Source: Tropicimonas sp. IMCC34011 (GTDB lineage: Bacteria; Pseudomonadota; Alphaproteobacteria; Rhodobacterales; Rhodobacteraceae). Taken from it: a DNA stretch of 64,000 bases. Location of the stretch: NCBI RefSeq assembly GCF_003390865.1, contig NZ_QMEJ01000004.1:434001-498000 (forward strand), in the 5' to 3' direction. Below the pieces are notes generated by a model. That model worked only from the letters and a program-made list of their open reading frames with translations, did no database searches and was not told the DNA's origin. Below, in pieces: positions 45,278-54,102 of the stretch (the first letter of the stretch is position 1; each line of letters begins with the position of its first letter). A program made the position numbers and the translations under genes.

Positions 45278-46261
45278 TTGGGCAGGATACTCGTCACGGG
45301 CGGTGCCGGTTATGTGGGCGCCCATGCCTGCAAGGCGCTGTCCCGCGCCGGGCACACCCCCATCACCTTCGACAATTACAGTACCGGCTGGCGTGATGCG
45401 GTCAGGTTTGGCCCGGCCGAGGAGGGCGACCTCATGGATCGCGCCCGCCTGGACGAGGTCTTTGCCGCTCATGCGCCCGATGCCGTCATGCACTTCGCGG
45501 CGCTCAGCCAGGTCGGCGAATCGGTCAGGGAGCCGGGCCGCTACTGGCTGGAGAACGTCACGGGAGCGGTGAACCTCGCCGAAGCCGCCGTCGCCGCCGG
45601 ATGCGGCCGGTTCATCTTCTCCTCCACCTGCGCGACGTATGGGGACCAGGACGGAGTCGTGCTGGACGAAGAGACGGCCCAGCGCCCCGAGAACCCCTAC
45701 GGCGCCTCGAAGCGGGCCATCGAGGAGATCCTGCGGGATTTCGAGGCCGCCCACGGGCTGCGCCATGTCATCTTCCGCTACTTCAACGTCGCCGGCGCCG
45801 ATCCCGAGGGCGAGGTGGGCGAGCAGCACGAGCCCGAGACGCATCTCATCCCGCTGATGCTGGACGCCATCGACGGCAGACGGGACGCGCTGACCGTCTT
45901 CGGCACCGATTACGACACGCCGGACGGCACCTGCATCCGAGACTACGTGCATGTCTGCGACCTCGCGGATGCGCATGTCCTCGGCTACGAGTGGCTGGAC
46001 CGCGGGGGACAGAGCCGCGCCTTCAATCTCGGCACCGGCCACGGCTACTCCGTACGCGAAGTGATCGAGCACAGCCGCCGGGTCACCAATCGGTCCGTTC
46101 CCGTGGTGGAGGGCGAGCGGCGAGCGGGCGATGCCGTCCGCCTCGTTTCGGGCAGCGAGCGGGCGAAGGCGGAACTGGGATGGACCCCGGCGCGCTCCTC
46201 GCTCGACCGGATGATCGAGGATGCGTGGCACTGGCACCAGACGGGCCGCTTTGAGCGCTGA
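45278..46261 (+). CDS. galE: UDP-glucose 4-epimerase GalE
   Basis: A 327-residue short-chain epimerase that interconverts UDP-glucose and UDP-galactose. A TTG at 45278 with a GAGGGG site about ten bases upstream is taken as the start, because the NAD-binding motif GGAGYVGAHA begins at residue 8 as in family members and no ATG lies nearby. Catalytic residues are in SSTCATYG (Ser/Thr) and NPYGASK (Tyr-x-x-x-Lys). RYFNVAGADPEGEVGEQHEPETHLIP and GTCIRDYVHVCDLADAHV are strong GalE signatures. It overlaps the next glycosyltransferase by 11 bases. Confidence 0.93.
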   Translation: MGRILVTGGAGYVGAHACKALSRAGHTPITFDNYSTGWRDAVRFGPAEEGDLMDRARLDEVFAAHAPDAVMHFAALSQVGESVREPGRYWLENVTGAVNLAEAAVAAGCGRFIFSSTCATYGDQDGVVLDEETAQRPENPYGASKRAIEEILRDFEAAHGLRHVIFRYFNVAGADPEGEVGEQHEPETHLIPLMLDAIDGRRDALTVFGTDYDTPDGTCIRDYVHVCDLADAHVLGYEWLDRGGQSRAFNLGTGHGYSVREVIEHSRRVTNRSVPVVEGERRAGDAVRLVSGSERAKAELGWTPARSSLDRMIEDAWHWHQTGRFER

Positions 46262-47447
46262 GCCCGCCGCGCGCTGTCTCGATCTCAGCCGCCTCGTGAG
46301 CCGGCTCGGTCAGGGCCCCTGGACGGGGGTGGACCGGGTCGAGGCCGCCTATCTCGCGCGGCTGATGCGGGAACCTGTTCCGCTCTGGTCGCTGGTGCGG
46401 ATGCGTTTCGGGTATGCGCTGCTGGCGCCGGAGGGCACTCATGAGCTTGCGGGGCGGCTCTTCGGCGGACCTTGGGGCCGTGCCGACCTCGCCGCGCGCC
46501 TCACCCCCGGACTGAGCGCGGAGGCGGCGCGCGCGGAAGCCGACCTGCGCCGTCTCGCGCGGCGCGTGCTGCCGAGGCCAAGCCTCGCACGGACCCTTCG
46601 GAAGCACCTCCCGGCAGGCACCTCTTACGTGAATGTCGGTCATTCGAACCTCACCGCCCGCGTCCTGATCGCGTGGCGCAGCGTGCCGGACGCCCGGATC
46701 TCGGTGATGATCCACGACACGATCCCCCTCGATCTCCCCGAAGCGCAGCGGGACGGGAGCCCGGAGAGATTCGCGGCGATGCTGAGCCGGGTCGGCAGTG
46801 TGGCGGATCTCGCGATCTACAATTCAGCCGCCACACGGGACGATGCCGAGCGACATTTCGCGAAAGCAGGCCGCGTGCCGCCCGGCCTCGTCGCCCATCT
46901 GGGCGTGCCCCGGCCCGAGGTGCCCCGGGCCATGCCCCCCCTGCCGCCGGATCTCGCGGAGCGTCCCTTCTTCCTCTGCCTCGGCACCATCGAGCCGCGC
47001 AAGAACCACGCGCTGCTCCTCGACGTCTGGGAGAGCCTGCCAAGCCCCCGCCCGATCCTCGTCATCGCCGGCCGGCGCGGCTGGAAGAACGCGGACGTCT
47101 TCGCCCGCCTGGACCGGGCCGGCGCGGATGTGCTGGAATTGCCGGGCCTGCCCGACAGCGCGGTCACATGGCTGATGGCCCACGCGTGCGCGCTTCTCTT
47201 TCCGAGCCGCGCCGAGGGGTTCGGCCTCCCCGCCCTTGAAGCCGCGGCGCTCGGAACGCCCGTGATCGCGTCCGACCTGCCCGTCTTCCGGGAGCTTCTC
47301 GGCGACTACCCGAGCTACCTTCCCCTCACCGATCCCAATCGCTGGGCCGCTGAGGTCTCGAAAGTGACGATGCCCGGTCACAGGCGCGATCCGATTGTCC
47401 CGCCGTCCTGGCAGGAGCATTTCAACGCGGTCTTAAGCGTGGTGTAA
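46251..47447 (+). CDS. Glycosyltransferase family 4 (GT-B) protein
   Basis: A 398-residue GT-B-fold glycosyltransferase. A TTG at 46251, inside the end of galE, gives the N-terminus SAEPAARCLDLSRLVSR; no ATG fits. The N-terminal domain contains YVNVGHSNL and SVMIHDTIPLDLPE. The C-terminal nucleotide-sugar domain is typical of GT4: LGTIEPRKNHALLLDVWE, the IAGRRGWKNADV block and FPSRAEGFGLPALEAAALGTPVIASD with the E-x7-E pair. It is probably a mannosyl- or similar hexosyltransferase for the polysaccharide; the donor is unknown. Confidence 0.88.
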   Translation: MSAEPAARCLDLSRLVSRLGQGPWTGVDRVEAAYLARLMREPVPLWSLVRMRFGYALLAPEGTHELAGRLFGGPWGRADLAARLTPGLSAEAARAEADLRRLARRVLPRPSLARTLRKHLPAGTSYVNVGHSNLTARVLIAWRSVPDARISVMIHDTIPLDLPEAQRDGSPERFAAMLSRVGSVADLAIYNSAATRDDAERHFAKAGRVPPGLVAHLGVPRPEVPRAMPPLPPDLAERPFFLCLGTIEPRKNHALLLDVWESLPSPRPILVIAGRRGWKNADVFARLDRAGADVLELPGLPDSAVTWLMAHACALLFPSRAEGFGLPALEAAALGTPVIASDLPVFRELLGDYPSYLPLTDPNRWAAEVSKVTMPGHRRDPIVPPSWQEHFNAVLSVV

Positions 47448-47487
47448 TACAAGACCGTGTCTTGATCCGCCCGGCAGGGGAGCTCGC

Positions 47488-48498
47488 TTGAGCGCACTCG
47501 ACTCATACCGAATGCGTCTGAAGCGCAAGAAGTACCGCATCCGCGCCTTCCGGAAGCGCCGCGAGCTGAAGGTCGTGGCGGACCGTACGGGTGCGATCAA
47601 ACGCGGGCACCTGCTTGCCTTCACCACGCTCCGGAACGAGCGCGTCCGCCTGCCCTACTTCCTCGACTATTACCGCAAGGCCGGCGTTCGCCACTTCTTC
47701 ATGGTGGACAACGCATCGGATGACGGCTCCCGCGAGTACCTCGCGGATCAAGAGGACGTCTCCCTCTGGACGACGGAGGCAAGCTACCGTCGCGCCCGCT
47801 TCGGGGTGGATTGGCTCAACTGGCTCGCGCTGCGCCATGCCCACGGCCACTGGGCGCTCACCGTCGATGTGGACGAGTTCCTCGTCTACCCGTTCTGCGA
47901 CACGCGGCCGATCAATGCGCTGACGGACTGGCTGGACGGAAGCGGTCTGCGCTCCTTCTCCGCCATGCTGCTCGACATGTACCCCAAGGGCCCGATCGAC
48001 GCACAGACCTATGCGGAGGGGCAGGATCCGTTCGAGATTGCCTCGTGGTTCGACAGCGGCAATTACATGATCAGTCGCAACGACCGCTTCCAGAACCTCT
48101 GGATCCAGGGCGGGCCCCGCGCGCGGGCCTTCTTCGCGGACGCGCCCACGAACGCCCCCTCGCTGAACAAGATCCCGCTGGTGAAGTGGGATCGTGCCTA
48201 CTGCTATGTCAATTCCACGCACATGCTCCTGCCGCGGGGGCTCAATCTCACCTATGACGAGGAGGGCGGGGAGAAGACCTGCGGCGCCCTCCTCCATGCC
48301 AAGTTCCTGAACACCTTCATCGACAAGACGGAGGAGGAAATCACCCGCCGGGAGCATTTCGCGGGGAGCCGGGAATACCTTGCCTATCACGCCGTCCTGA
48401 AGGAGCAGCCCGACCTCTGGACGAAGTGGAGCGAGCAGTACATCAACTGGCGGCAGCTCGAGATCCTGGGTCTCATCTCCAAGGGCAACTGGGCATGA
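47488..48498 (+). CDS. Glycosyltransferase family 2-like protein (Glyco_tranf_2_4 type)
   Basis: A 336-residue protein that starts with TTG 47488, six bases after a GGGGAG site. A highly basic N-terminus (RLKRKKYRIRAFRKRRELK) precedes the GT-A-like core: HLLAFTTLRNERVRLPYFLDYYRKAGV, FFMVDNASDDGS and LTVDVDEFLVYP, the last being the metal-binding DxD. This pattern is that of the glycosyltransferase family 2/92-like proteins frequent in Roseobacter glycan clusters. It ends overlapping the next gene by four bases (ATGA). Substrate unknown. Confidence 0.85.
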   Translation: MSALDSYRMRLKRKKYRIRAFRKRRELKVVADRTGAIKRGHLLAFTTLRNERVRLPYFLDYYRKAGVRHFFMVDNASDDGSREYLADQEDVSLWTTEASYRRARFGVDWLNWLALRHAHGHWALTVDVDEFLVYPFCDTRPINALTDWLDGSGLRSFSAMLLDMYPKGPIDAQTYAEGQDPFEIASWFDSGNYMISRNDRFQNLWIQGGPRARAFFADAPTNAPSLNKIPLVKWDRAYCYVNSTHMLLPRGLNLTYDEEGGEKTCGALLHAKFLNTFIDKTEEEITRREHFAGSREYLAYHAVLKEQPDLWTKWSEQYINWRQLEILGLISKGNWA

Positions 48499-50198
48499 CC
48501 GTTGGTTTCATCCTTCTGGTTCACACTGCGCTGGACCGGGCGGCGCAGGTCGCTCGGCACTGGGCGCTGAGCGGCTGCCCCGTGGTGATCCATGCCGACC
48601 GGAAGGTGACGCGCAGCGCATATGCCAAGCTCCAGCGCCGGGTGAAGGGGATGGACAACGTCCGCTTCGTGACGCCGCGCCGCCATTGTGCCTGGGGCAC
48701 GTGGGGCATCGTCGGCGCGACGCTGTCCGCGGCGGAGACGATGCTGGCGGAGTATCCGGACGTCCGTCACGTCTACCTCGCGTCGGGCTCCTGCCTGCCG
48801 CTCCGGCCGGTGCAGGAGCTGGAAGCCTATCTCGCGGAGCGCCCCCGAACCGACTTCATCGAGAGCGTCACCATCGAGGACGTCGCCTGGTCCAAGGGCG
48901 GATTCGAGCGGGAGAGATTCACGCTGCGGTTCCCCTTCTCATGGAAAAGCCACCGGGAGCTCTTCGACCGCTGGGTTGCCATCCAGCGGCGGTTCAAGCT
49001 TCACCGTGCGATCCCCGATCCCATCGTGCCGCATCTCGGCTCGCAATGGTGGTGCCTGTCCCGGGCGACACTGACCGCCATCCTCGAGGACCCGAACCGC
49101 GAGCGGTACGACAGGTACTTCCGGCGCGTCTGGATCCCGGACGAAAGCTATTTCCAGAGCCTCGTGCGGCTGCATTCGACCTCCGTGGAAAGCCGGTCCC
49201 TGACGCTGTCCAAGTTCGACTCGCAGGGCAAGCCTTACGTCTTCTACGACGATCACCTGCAGCTTCTGCGCCGCTCCGACTGTTTCATGGCGCGGAAGAT
49301 CTGGCCCCACGCGGATCGGCTCTACTCGGCCTTCCTGTCGAACGACCCGAACGTCACCAAGAATGCAGAGCCGCGCCCCGGCCGCATCGACCGGATGTTC
49401 GCCAATGCCGGAGAACGGCGGGTCCTGGGGCGGCCGGGGCTCTACATGCAGGGCCGCTTTCCCCGCAACGACCGGGAGAACGGTCGGACGGCCGGTCCCT
49501 ATTCCGTCTTCGAGGGGTTCGGCGAGCTCTTCGTCGATTTCGACACCTGGCTTGCGCGTGTCACCGGCCATCGCGTCCACAAGCATCTCTATGCGCCGGA
49601 ACGCGCCGAGCTGGCCGGCGGGGAGCAGGTCTACAACGGCGCGCTCACGGACAGCGCGGCGCTCAGGGACTACAACCCCTGCGCCTTCCTGACGAACCTG
49701 ATCTGGACGACACGGGGGGAGCGGCAGTGCTTCATGTTCGGGCCGCGGGACAACCAGTTCCCGGCCGGTTTCATGGCCGCCGACCCCAACGCGCAGATCT
49801 CGGTGATCGCGGGAGCCTGGGCCATCCCGCTCCACCGCTCCGGCCTCCCGCGCGAGCTGATGCGCAAGGAGGCCGCCCGTCTCCAGCGGATCGAGGCCGG
49901 GCACCTGGAGCTTCTGCGCGCGCGATGGGTCAAGGCGCGCGTGCGGATCTGGACGCTGGCCGATTTCGTCGAGGCGCCGATGGAGAAGCTGCAGGACGTC
50001 CTCGACGAGATCGTCCCCCTGCAGGGCCGCCGCATGACCGAAGTCCCCCGCATGGCGGATCTCGGCGGCTTCGGTCGCTTCCTGCAGGATCTCAAGAACG
50101 ATGGTATGAACCTCCACCTCCCCGGGGATTTCCCCGCGGACGACTTTCCGGAAGGCCCGCCGCGCACCATGCCCTATCTCGTGAAGCAGGCCGAATGA
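48495..50198 (+). CDS. GT14-like (beta-1,6-N-acetylglucosaminyltransferase type) protein with C-terminal DUF5927-like region
   Basis: A 567-residue protein. The first 260 residues look like the core-2/I-branching (GT14) domain: MTVGFILLVHTALDRAAQV, VVIHADRKV, HVYLASGSCLPLRP, HLGSQWWCLSR and WIPDESYFQSL. The remaining 300 residues correspond to a region I associate with DUF5927, with FVDFDTWLARVTGH and NLIWTTRGERQCFMFGPRDNQ. No signal peptide or membrane helix is seen. It is coupled by four-base overlaps to the genes on both sides. The acceptor is unknown, but adding a branch sugar to the polysaccharide is the likeliest role. Confidence 0.82.
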   Translation: MTVGFILLVHTALDRAAQVARHWALSGCPVVIHADRKVTRSAYAKLQRRVKGMDNVRFVTPRRHCAWGTWGIVGATLSAAETMLAEYPDVRHVYLASGSCLPLRPVQELEAYLAERPRTDFIESVTIEDVAWSKGGFERERFTLRFPFSWKSHRELFDRWVAIQRRFKLHRAIPDPIVPHLGSQWWCLSRATLTAILEDPNRERYDRYFRRVWIPDESYFQSLVRLHSTSVESRSLTLSKFDSQGKPYVFYDDHLQLLRRSDCFMARKIWPHADRLYSAFLSNDPNVTKNAEPRPGRIDRMFANAGERRVLGRPGLYMQGRFPRNDRENGRTAGPYSVFEGFGELFVDFDTWLARVTGHRVHKHLYAPERAELAGGEQVYNGALTDSAALRDYNPCAFLTNLIWTTRGERQCFMFGPRDNQFPAGFMAADPNAQISVIAGAWAIPLHRSGLPRELMRKEAARLQRIEAGHLELLRARWVKARVRIWTLADFVEAPMEKLQDVLDEIVPLQGRRMTEVPRMADLGGFGRFLQDLKNDGMNLHLPGDFPADDFPEGPPRTMPYLVKQAE

Positions 50199-51631
50199 GC
50201 GCCGCCTTCGACAGCTTCGTGTTGTTCGCGGAAATGCGGACGGGCTCGAACCACCTCGAGGAGAGCCTGAACGCGATCGAGGGCGTGCGCTGTCACGGGG
50301 AGGCCTTCAATCCCTACTTCATCGGGCAGGAGGGCAAGACCGAGCTCTTCGGCCTCACGCTTCAGGAGCGGGAGGACGATCCGGGCGAACTGCTGGCGCG
50401 GATGCGGGCCGAAACGGACGGGCTGCCCGGCTTCCGCTACTTCCATGACCACGATCCGCGCATCCTGGACGGCATCCTCGCCGACCGCGCCTGCGCGAAG
50501 GTGATTCTGACCCGAAATCCGCTCGACAGCTACATCTCGAAGCGCATCGCCGCCGCCACGGGGCAATGGCGGCTGACCGACGTGAAGGACCGCAAGGATG
50601 CCCGGGCCGTCTTCGTGCCGGAGGAGTTCGAGGCGCACCTCCATCGGATCCAGTCCTTCCAGCTGCGCCTCCAGCGCGCGCTCCAGATCAGTGGACAGAC
50701 CGCCTTTCATATCGCCTACGAGGATATCGGGGACGTCGAGGTACTGAACGGACTCGCGGCCTTCCTCGGCGTTCCGGGGCGGCTCGAGAAGGTGCCGGGC
50801 CGGCTCAAGCGGCAGAATCCGGAGCCGCATTCCCAGAAGGTGCGCAATTTCGCGGAGATGCAGACGGCGCTCGACGGGCTGGACCGGTTCGGCCTGACGC
50901 GTACGCCGAACCTAGAACCCCGCCGCGGCCCGGCCGTGCCGACCTATGTCGCGGCCACCACGGCGCCGCTTCTCTTCATGCCGATGAAGGGCGGGCGCAC
51001 GGAGGCGATCGAGGGATGGCTCGCGGCGCTCGACGGGGCCGAGCCGGGCGCTCTCCTGCGCGACTTCACCCAGAAGAGCCTGCGGCAGTGGAAGAACCGC
51101 TCAAGCGGGGCGCGTGCGTTCACCGTGCTGTCGCACCCGGTCCGCCGGCTCCATTCCGTCTTTCGCCGCTACATCCTGGATGACGGGCCGGGCGCCTTTC
51201 TGGAGATCCGCGGCGCGCTCAGGAGCACCTATCGCCTGCCGATCCCCGAGACGGCGCCGGGGCACGACTGGGATCCGGAGACGCACCGCGAGGCGTTCCT
51301 GGGGTTCCTGCGCTTTGTGAAGGGCAATCTGGCGGGACAGACGAGCCTGCGCACGGACCCCGCCTGGTCCACACAGGCCGCGACGCTTCAGGGCATGTCG
51401 GATTTTCTTCTGCCGGATATTGTGATCCGGGACGATCAGGCCGCGCTCGGTCTCGCCCAACTCTGCCAGCAGATAGGGCGCGCCCGGATGCCCCCCGCGC
51501 CGGACCTGACGACCGAGGCCGGGGACGGACCGCGCCTGTCCGACATTCTGGATGCGGACATCGACGCGGCCGCGAGGGACGCCCATGCGCGGGACTACAT
51601 GGCCTTCGGATTCGGAGCGCTGCGGCCCTGA
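50195..51631 (+). CDS. Sulfotransferase family protein (NodH-like), two-domain
   Basis: A 478-residue protein coupled by ATGA overlap to the GT14-like gene. The N-terminal 240 residues resemble NodH/Stf0-type carbohydrate sulfotransferases: FVLFAEMRTGSNHLEESL carries the PAPS-binding loop, CHGEAFNP follows, and VILTRNPLDSYISKRIA near residue 110 forms the 3'-phosphate site. The C-terminal 230 residues begin a second, weaker sulfotransferase-like pattern (LLFMPMKGGRTEAIEGW, FTVLSHPVRRLHSVFRRYILDD). It may thus be a fusion of two sulfotransferase modules. With CysQ at the start of the same run it implies a sulfated glycan. It ends two bases from the convergent ptsN stop. Confidence 0.82.
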   Translation: MSAAFDSFVLFAEMRTGSNHLEESLNAIEGVRCHGEAFNPYFIGQEGKTELFGLTLQEREDDPGELLARMRAETDGLPGFRYFHDHDPRILDGILADRACAKVILTRNPLDSYISKRIAAATGQWRLTDVKDRKDARAVFVPEEFEAHLHRIQSFQLRLQRALQISGQTAFHIAYEDIGDVEVLNGLAAFLGVPGRLEKVPGRLKRQNPEPHSQKVRNFAEMQTALDGLDRFGLTRTPNLEPRRGPAVPTYVAATTAPLLFMPMKGGRTEAIEGWLAALDGAEPGALLRDFTQKSLRQWKNRSSGARAFTVLSHPVRRLHSVFRRYILDDGPGAFLEIRGALRSTYRLPIPETAPGHDWDPETHREAFLGFLRFVKGNLAGQTSLRTDPAWSTQAATLQGMSDFLLPDIVIRDDQAALGLAQLCQQIGRARMPPAPDLTTEAGDGPRLSDILDADIDAAARDAHARDYMAFGFGALRP

Positions 51632-51633
51632 AT

Positions 51634-52098
51634 TCAGGCCGCGCGGGTGTTCTGGCGCTCGGTGAGGACGGCGTGCAGCGTGAGCGGGTCGTTGTTGGCC
51701 CGGAGCTTTGCACAGATGGCACTGTCCCGCATCGTACGGGACACCGCGGCCAGCGCCTTGAGGTGGTCGATCCCGGAATCGTTCGGCGCGAACAACGCGA
51801 AGACGAGGTCGACAGGCTGGCGATCCACCGACCCGAACGCCATCGGGCGATCGAGCCGCATGAACACGCCGGTGACCGACGAGATGCAGTTCAGTCGTGC
51901 GTGGGGGAGCGCGATCCCCTGGCCGACGCCGGTCGGCCCGAGGGATTCGCGCTCCTGAAGGGCATTCATCGCCTCCGCCGTGCGGATGCCGTAGGCGCTT
52001 TCGGCGACCTCGGCGATCCGCTGGAAGAGACGCTTCTTGCTCGTGGCTTCGGACAGGGCCCGAACCGCCTCGGGCTTCAGGATGCTGACAAGTTCCAT
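51634..52098 (-). CDS. ptsN: PTS IIA-like nitrogen regulatory protein PtsN
   Basis: A 154-residue EIIA-Ntr protein that accepts a phosphoryl group from the nitrogen PTS and signals nitrogen or carbon status. The phosphorylated His66 is visible in GIALPHARL; SGIDHLKALAAVSR is typical. It is the last gene of the rnd-kdsD-lptC-lptA-lptB-hpf-ptsN row. Its stop codon and that of the opposing sulfotransferase gene lie within one 12-bp palindrome (51627-51638). Confidence 0.94.
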   Translation of the reverse strand: MELVSILKPEAVRALSEATSKKRLFQRIAEVAESAYGIRTAEAMNALQERESLGPTGVGQGIALPHARLNCISSVTGVFMRLDRPMAFGSVDRQPVDLVFALFAPNDSGIDHLKALAAVSRTMRDSAICAKLRANNDPLTLHAVLTERQNTRAA

Positions 52099-52134
52099 AT
52101 GCCTCCAAAAACGGGGGGCCGCTGGTAAGCGGGC

Positions 52135-52713
52135 CTACCTTCCGTTGCTGCGCGGGTCGATCCAGCCGACATTTCCGTCGTCGCGCCGGTATACCACATT
52201 AACGCCGTTATGAGTCTCGTGCCGGAACACCAGGAGCTGACTGCCCGACAATTCCATCTGCATGACCGCTTCGCCGACGGACAGCGTCGGCACCTTGGTT
52301 TCCATCTCCGCGACGATGATGGGCTGGAGCGTATCGGGCTCCTGCTCGTCGTCCTCTGCCGTGGCGGCGAGGATATACGAAGGTGCTCCGAAGGATTCAA
52401 CCGGCTGCTTGCGCTCGCGGCCATGGTCTTTCAGCCTGCGCTTATACCGCCTCAGTTGCTTCTCGAGCTTCTCGCGGCATTGGTCGAACGAGGCGTAGAT
52501 CTCGGTGGCGTTGGCCTTGGCCGTGGCCGTCATCCCCGTCGAGAGGTGGACGGTCGACTCGCAGGAATACTCGAAGCCCGTCTTCGAGAAGATCACCGCG
52601 GCATCCGTGGGACGACCCGCATACTTGCCGACAGCCTCGTCAAGTTCTGTCTGCACGTGAGTTTGCAGCGCCTCACCGATGTCGATTTGCCGACCGCTGA
52701 TCTGGTAACGCAT
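52135..52713 (-). CDS. hpf: Ribosome hibernation promoting factor, long form
   Basis: A 192-residue long HPF, which binds the ribosome decoding region and pairs 70S ribosomes into inactive 100S dimers under starvation. The ATG at 52713 has a GGAGGT site. The N-terminal RaiA/HPF domain (1-105) begins MRYQISGRQIDIGEALQTHV; the C-terminal dimerisation domain (about 130-192) contains VGEAVMQMELSGSQLLVFRH and VNVVYRRDDGNVGWI. Two-domain length explains why no RMF is needed. It sits between lptB and ptsN as in many proteobacteria, but without rpoN. A perfect 16-bp GC palindrome (52735-52750) lies just upstream of the start. Confidence 0.94.
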   Translation of the reverse strand: MRYQISGRQIDIGEALQTHVQTELDEAVGKYAGRPTDAAVIFSKTGFEYSCESTVHLSTGMTATAKANATEIYASFDQCREKLEKQLRRYKRRLKDHGRERKQPVESFGAPSYILAATAEDDEQEPDTLQPIIVAEMETKVPTLSVGEAVMQMELSGSQLLVFRHETHNGVNVVYRRDDGNVGWIDPRSNGR

Positions 52714-52734
52714 AGGACCTCCGCATTCTTCAGG

Positions 52735-52750
52735 GGCGCCGGCCGGCGCC
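52735..52750. repeat. GC palindrome ahead of hpf
   Basis: A perfect 16-bp palindrome of G and C, 22 bases upstream of the hpf ATG in the 124-base lptB-hpf gap. It can form a 6-bp stem with a GGCC loop in RNA or act as a protein-binding dyad. No T tract follows on either strand. Confidence 0.4.
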
Positions 52751-52837
52751 TGCCCGCGGCAAGCGCAAGTCCGACCTCTGTATGGTAACTTCCGAGGCGG
52801 CCCGATCAATCCCACCCGAGGCCTGACGTCTGTGTGA

Positions 52838-53587
52838 TCAGCCGATCCTGAAGCCCTGGCCGAGGTAGACGCGGCGCACGTTCTCGTCCGCGACCACCTC
52901 GTCCGCCGAGCCGCTCATCAGGACGGTCCCGTCGTGGAGGATGTAGGCGCGATCCACGATCCCGAGGGTTTCACGCACGTTGTGATCGGTGATGAGAACG
53001 CCGATGCCCCGCCCGGTCAGCTCGGTGACCAGCGCGCGAATATCGCCGACGGAAATCGGATCGACGCCAGCGAACGGCTCGTCGAGAAGAAGATACTTTG
53101 GGTTGGCGGCCAGGCAGCGGGCGATCTCCACCCTCCGCCGCTCCCCGCCCGAAAGCGACAGCGCCGAGGCGCGGCGCAGATGCGCGATGCCGAACTCGGA
53201 GAGCAGGTCTTCCAGCCGTTCCTTGCGCTTCAGCCGGTCCCGCTCCCCGATCTCGAGGATGGCGGAAATATTGTCCTGCACGCTCATGCCGCGGAAGATC
53301 GAGACCTCCTGCGGCAGGTAGCCGATCCCGTAGCGCGCGCGACGGTACATCGGCAGCGTGGTCACGTCCCGCCCGTCGATCTCCACGAGCCCGCTTTCGG
53401 GCGTGACGAGGCCGGCGATGGAGTAGAAACACGTCGTCTTGCCGGAGCCGTTCGGCCCCAAGAGCGCCACCACCTCGCCCCGCCGAAGCTCCAGCGACAC
53501 GTCCCGGATGACCGGGCGCTTGCGGTAGCTCTTGCACAGGGAGACGACCCGCAGGCCGCCGGCGCCGTCTGTCACGGTGAGGCTCAC
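52838..53587 (-). CDS. lptB: LPS export ABC transporter ATP-binding protein LptB
   Basis: A 249-residue ABC ATPase that with LptF and LptG extracts LPS from the inner membrane. The start is a GTG at 53587 overlapping the lptA stop as GTGA. Walker A is GPNGSGKTT near residue 44, the Q-loop [14 protein letters not shown] is specific to LptB, the signature is LSGGE, Walker B is [14 protein letters not shown], and the H-loop [11 protein letters not shown] follows. LptF/G and D are not in the window. Confidence 0.96.
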   Translation of the reverse strand: MSLTVTDGAGGLRVVSLCKSYRKRPVIRDVSLELRRGEVVALLGPNGSGKTTCFYSIAGLVTPESGLVEIDGRDVTTLPMYRRARYGIGYLPQEVSIFRGMSVQDNISAILEIGERDRLKRKERLEDLLSEFGIAHLRRASALSLSGGERRRVEIARCLAANPKYLLLDEPFAGVDPISVGDIRALVTELTGRGIGVLITDHNVRETLGIVDRAYILHDGTVLMSGSADEVVADENVRRVYLGQGFRIG

Positions 53588-54102
53588 TGGGCGGCCGGCT
53601 CCGCGGCCTCGTCCTGCGGCTGGAAGACGACGCGGACATTGCCCTCCATCACGCCCTGCCCGTCATCGAGACCGACGGTCAGCTTCTCCCCGGCCAGGGC
53701 GTTCTGCCCCTGCGTGAGAAGCACGTCGCCCGTCATCACGACCTGCCCCGAGCCAACGGTGTAGACGGCTTCCTGCCCCTCGGCGGCCTCGCCACCGCTT
53801 GTCAGGGTGACGCCGCCGGTGGCGTGGAGCCGGTCTATCCCGCCGGTGGAATTTCCGTCGGCATCCGTCGCGTAGGTCACATCCACACGCGGGGCGGTCA
53901 AGCGCATGTCGCCCTGGCCGACGATGACGTTGCCCGAAAAGACGGCGGTCCCCGCGGCCTGATCGAGCTGCAGTTCTTCGGCCGTCACCTCGACAGGCTG
54001 ATCGCCGTCCTGCGGTGTGCCGAACGCGATGCCGGTGCCCTGCGCATGGAGCGGGCCCGCGATGAGAACGGCCAGAGCCGCGGCGATGCGTAGGATCTTC
54101 AT
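53584..54102 (-). CDS. lptA: LPS transport periplasmic protein LptA
   Basis: A 172-residue OstA-like bridge protein that carries LPS across the periplasm. A signal peptide is visible with cleavage after LHA (residue 20). The OstA repeats include [40 protein letters not shown] and [20 protein letters not shown]. The tail is acidic ([12 protein letters not shown]). Four-base overlaps with lptC (ATGA) and lptB (GTGA) show tight coupling. Confidence 0.93.
   Translation of the reverse strand: MKILRIAAALAVLIAGPLHAQGTGIAFGTPQDGDQPVEVTAEELQLDQAAGTAVFSGNVIVGQGDMRLTAPRVDVTYATDADGNSTGGIDRLHATGGVTLTSGGEAAEGQEAVYTVGSGQVVMTGDVLLTQGQNALAGEKLTVGLDDGQGVMEGNVRVVFQPQDEAAEPAAQ

Noticed and set aside
51627-51638. 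A 12-bp palindrome CCTGAATTCAGG containing both convergent stop codons of the sulfotransferase and ptsN genes
   Set aside because: Two convergent TGA stops a few bases apart create much of this symmetry by themselves, so it is not good evidence for a functional site.
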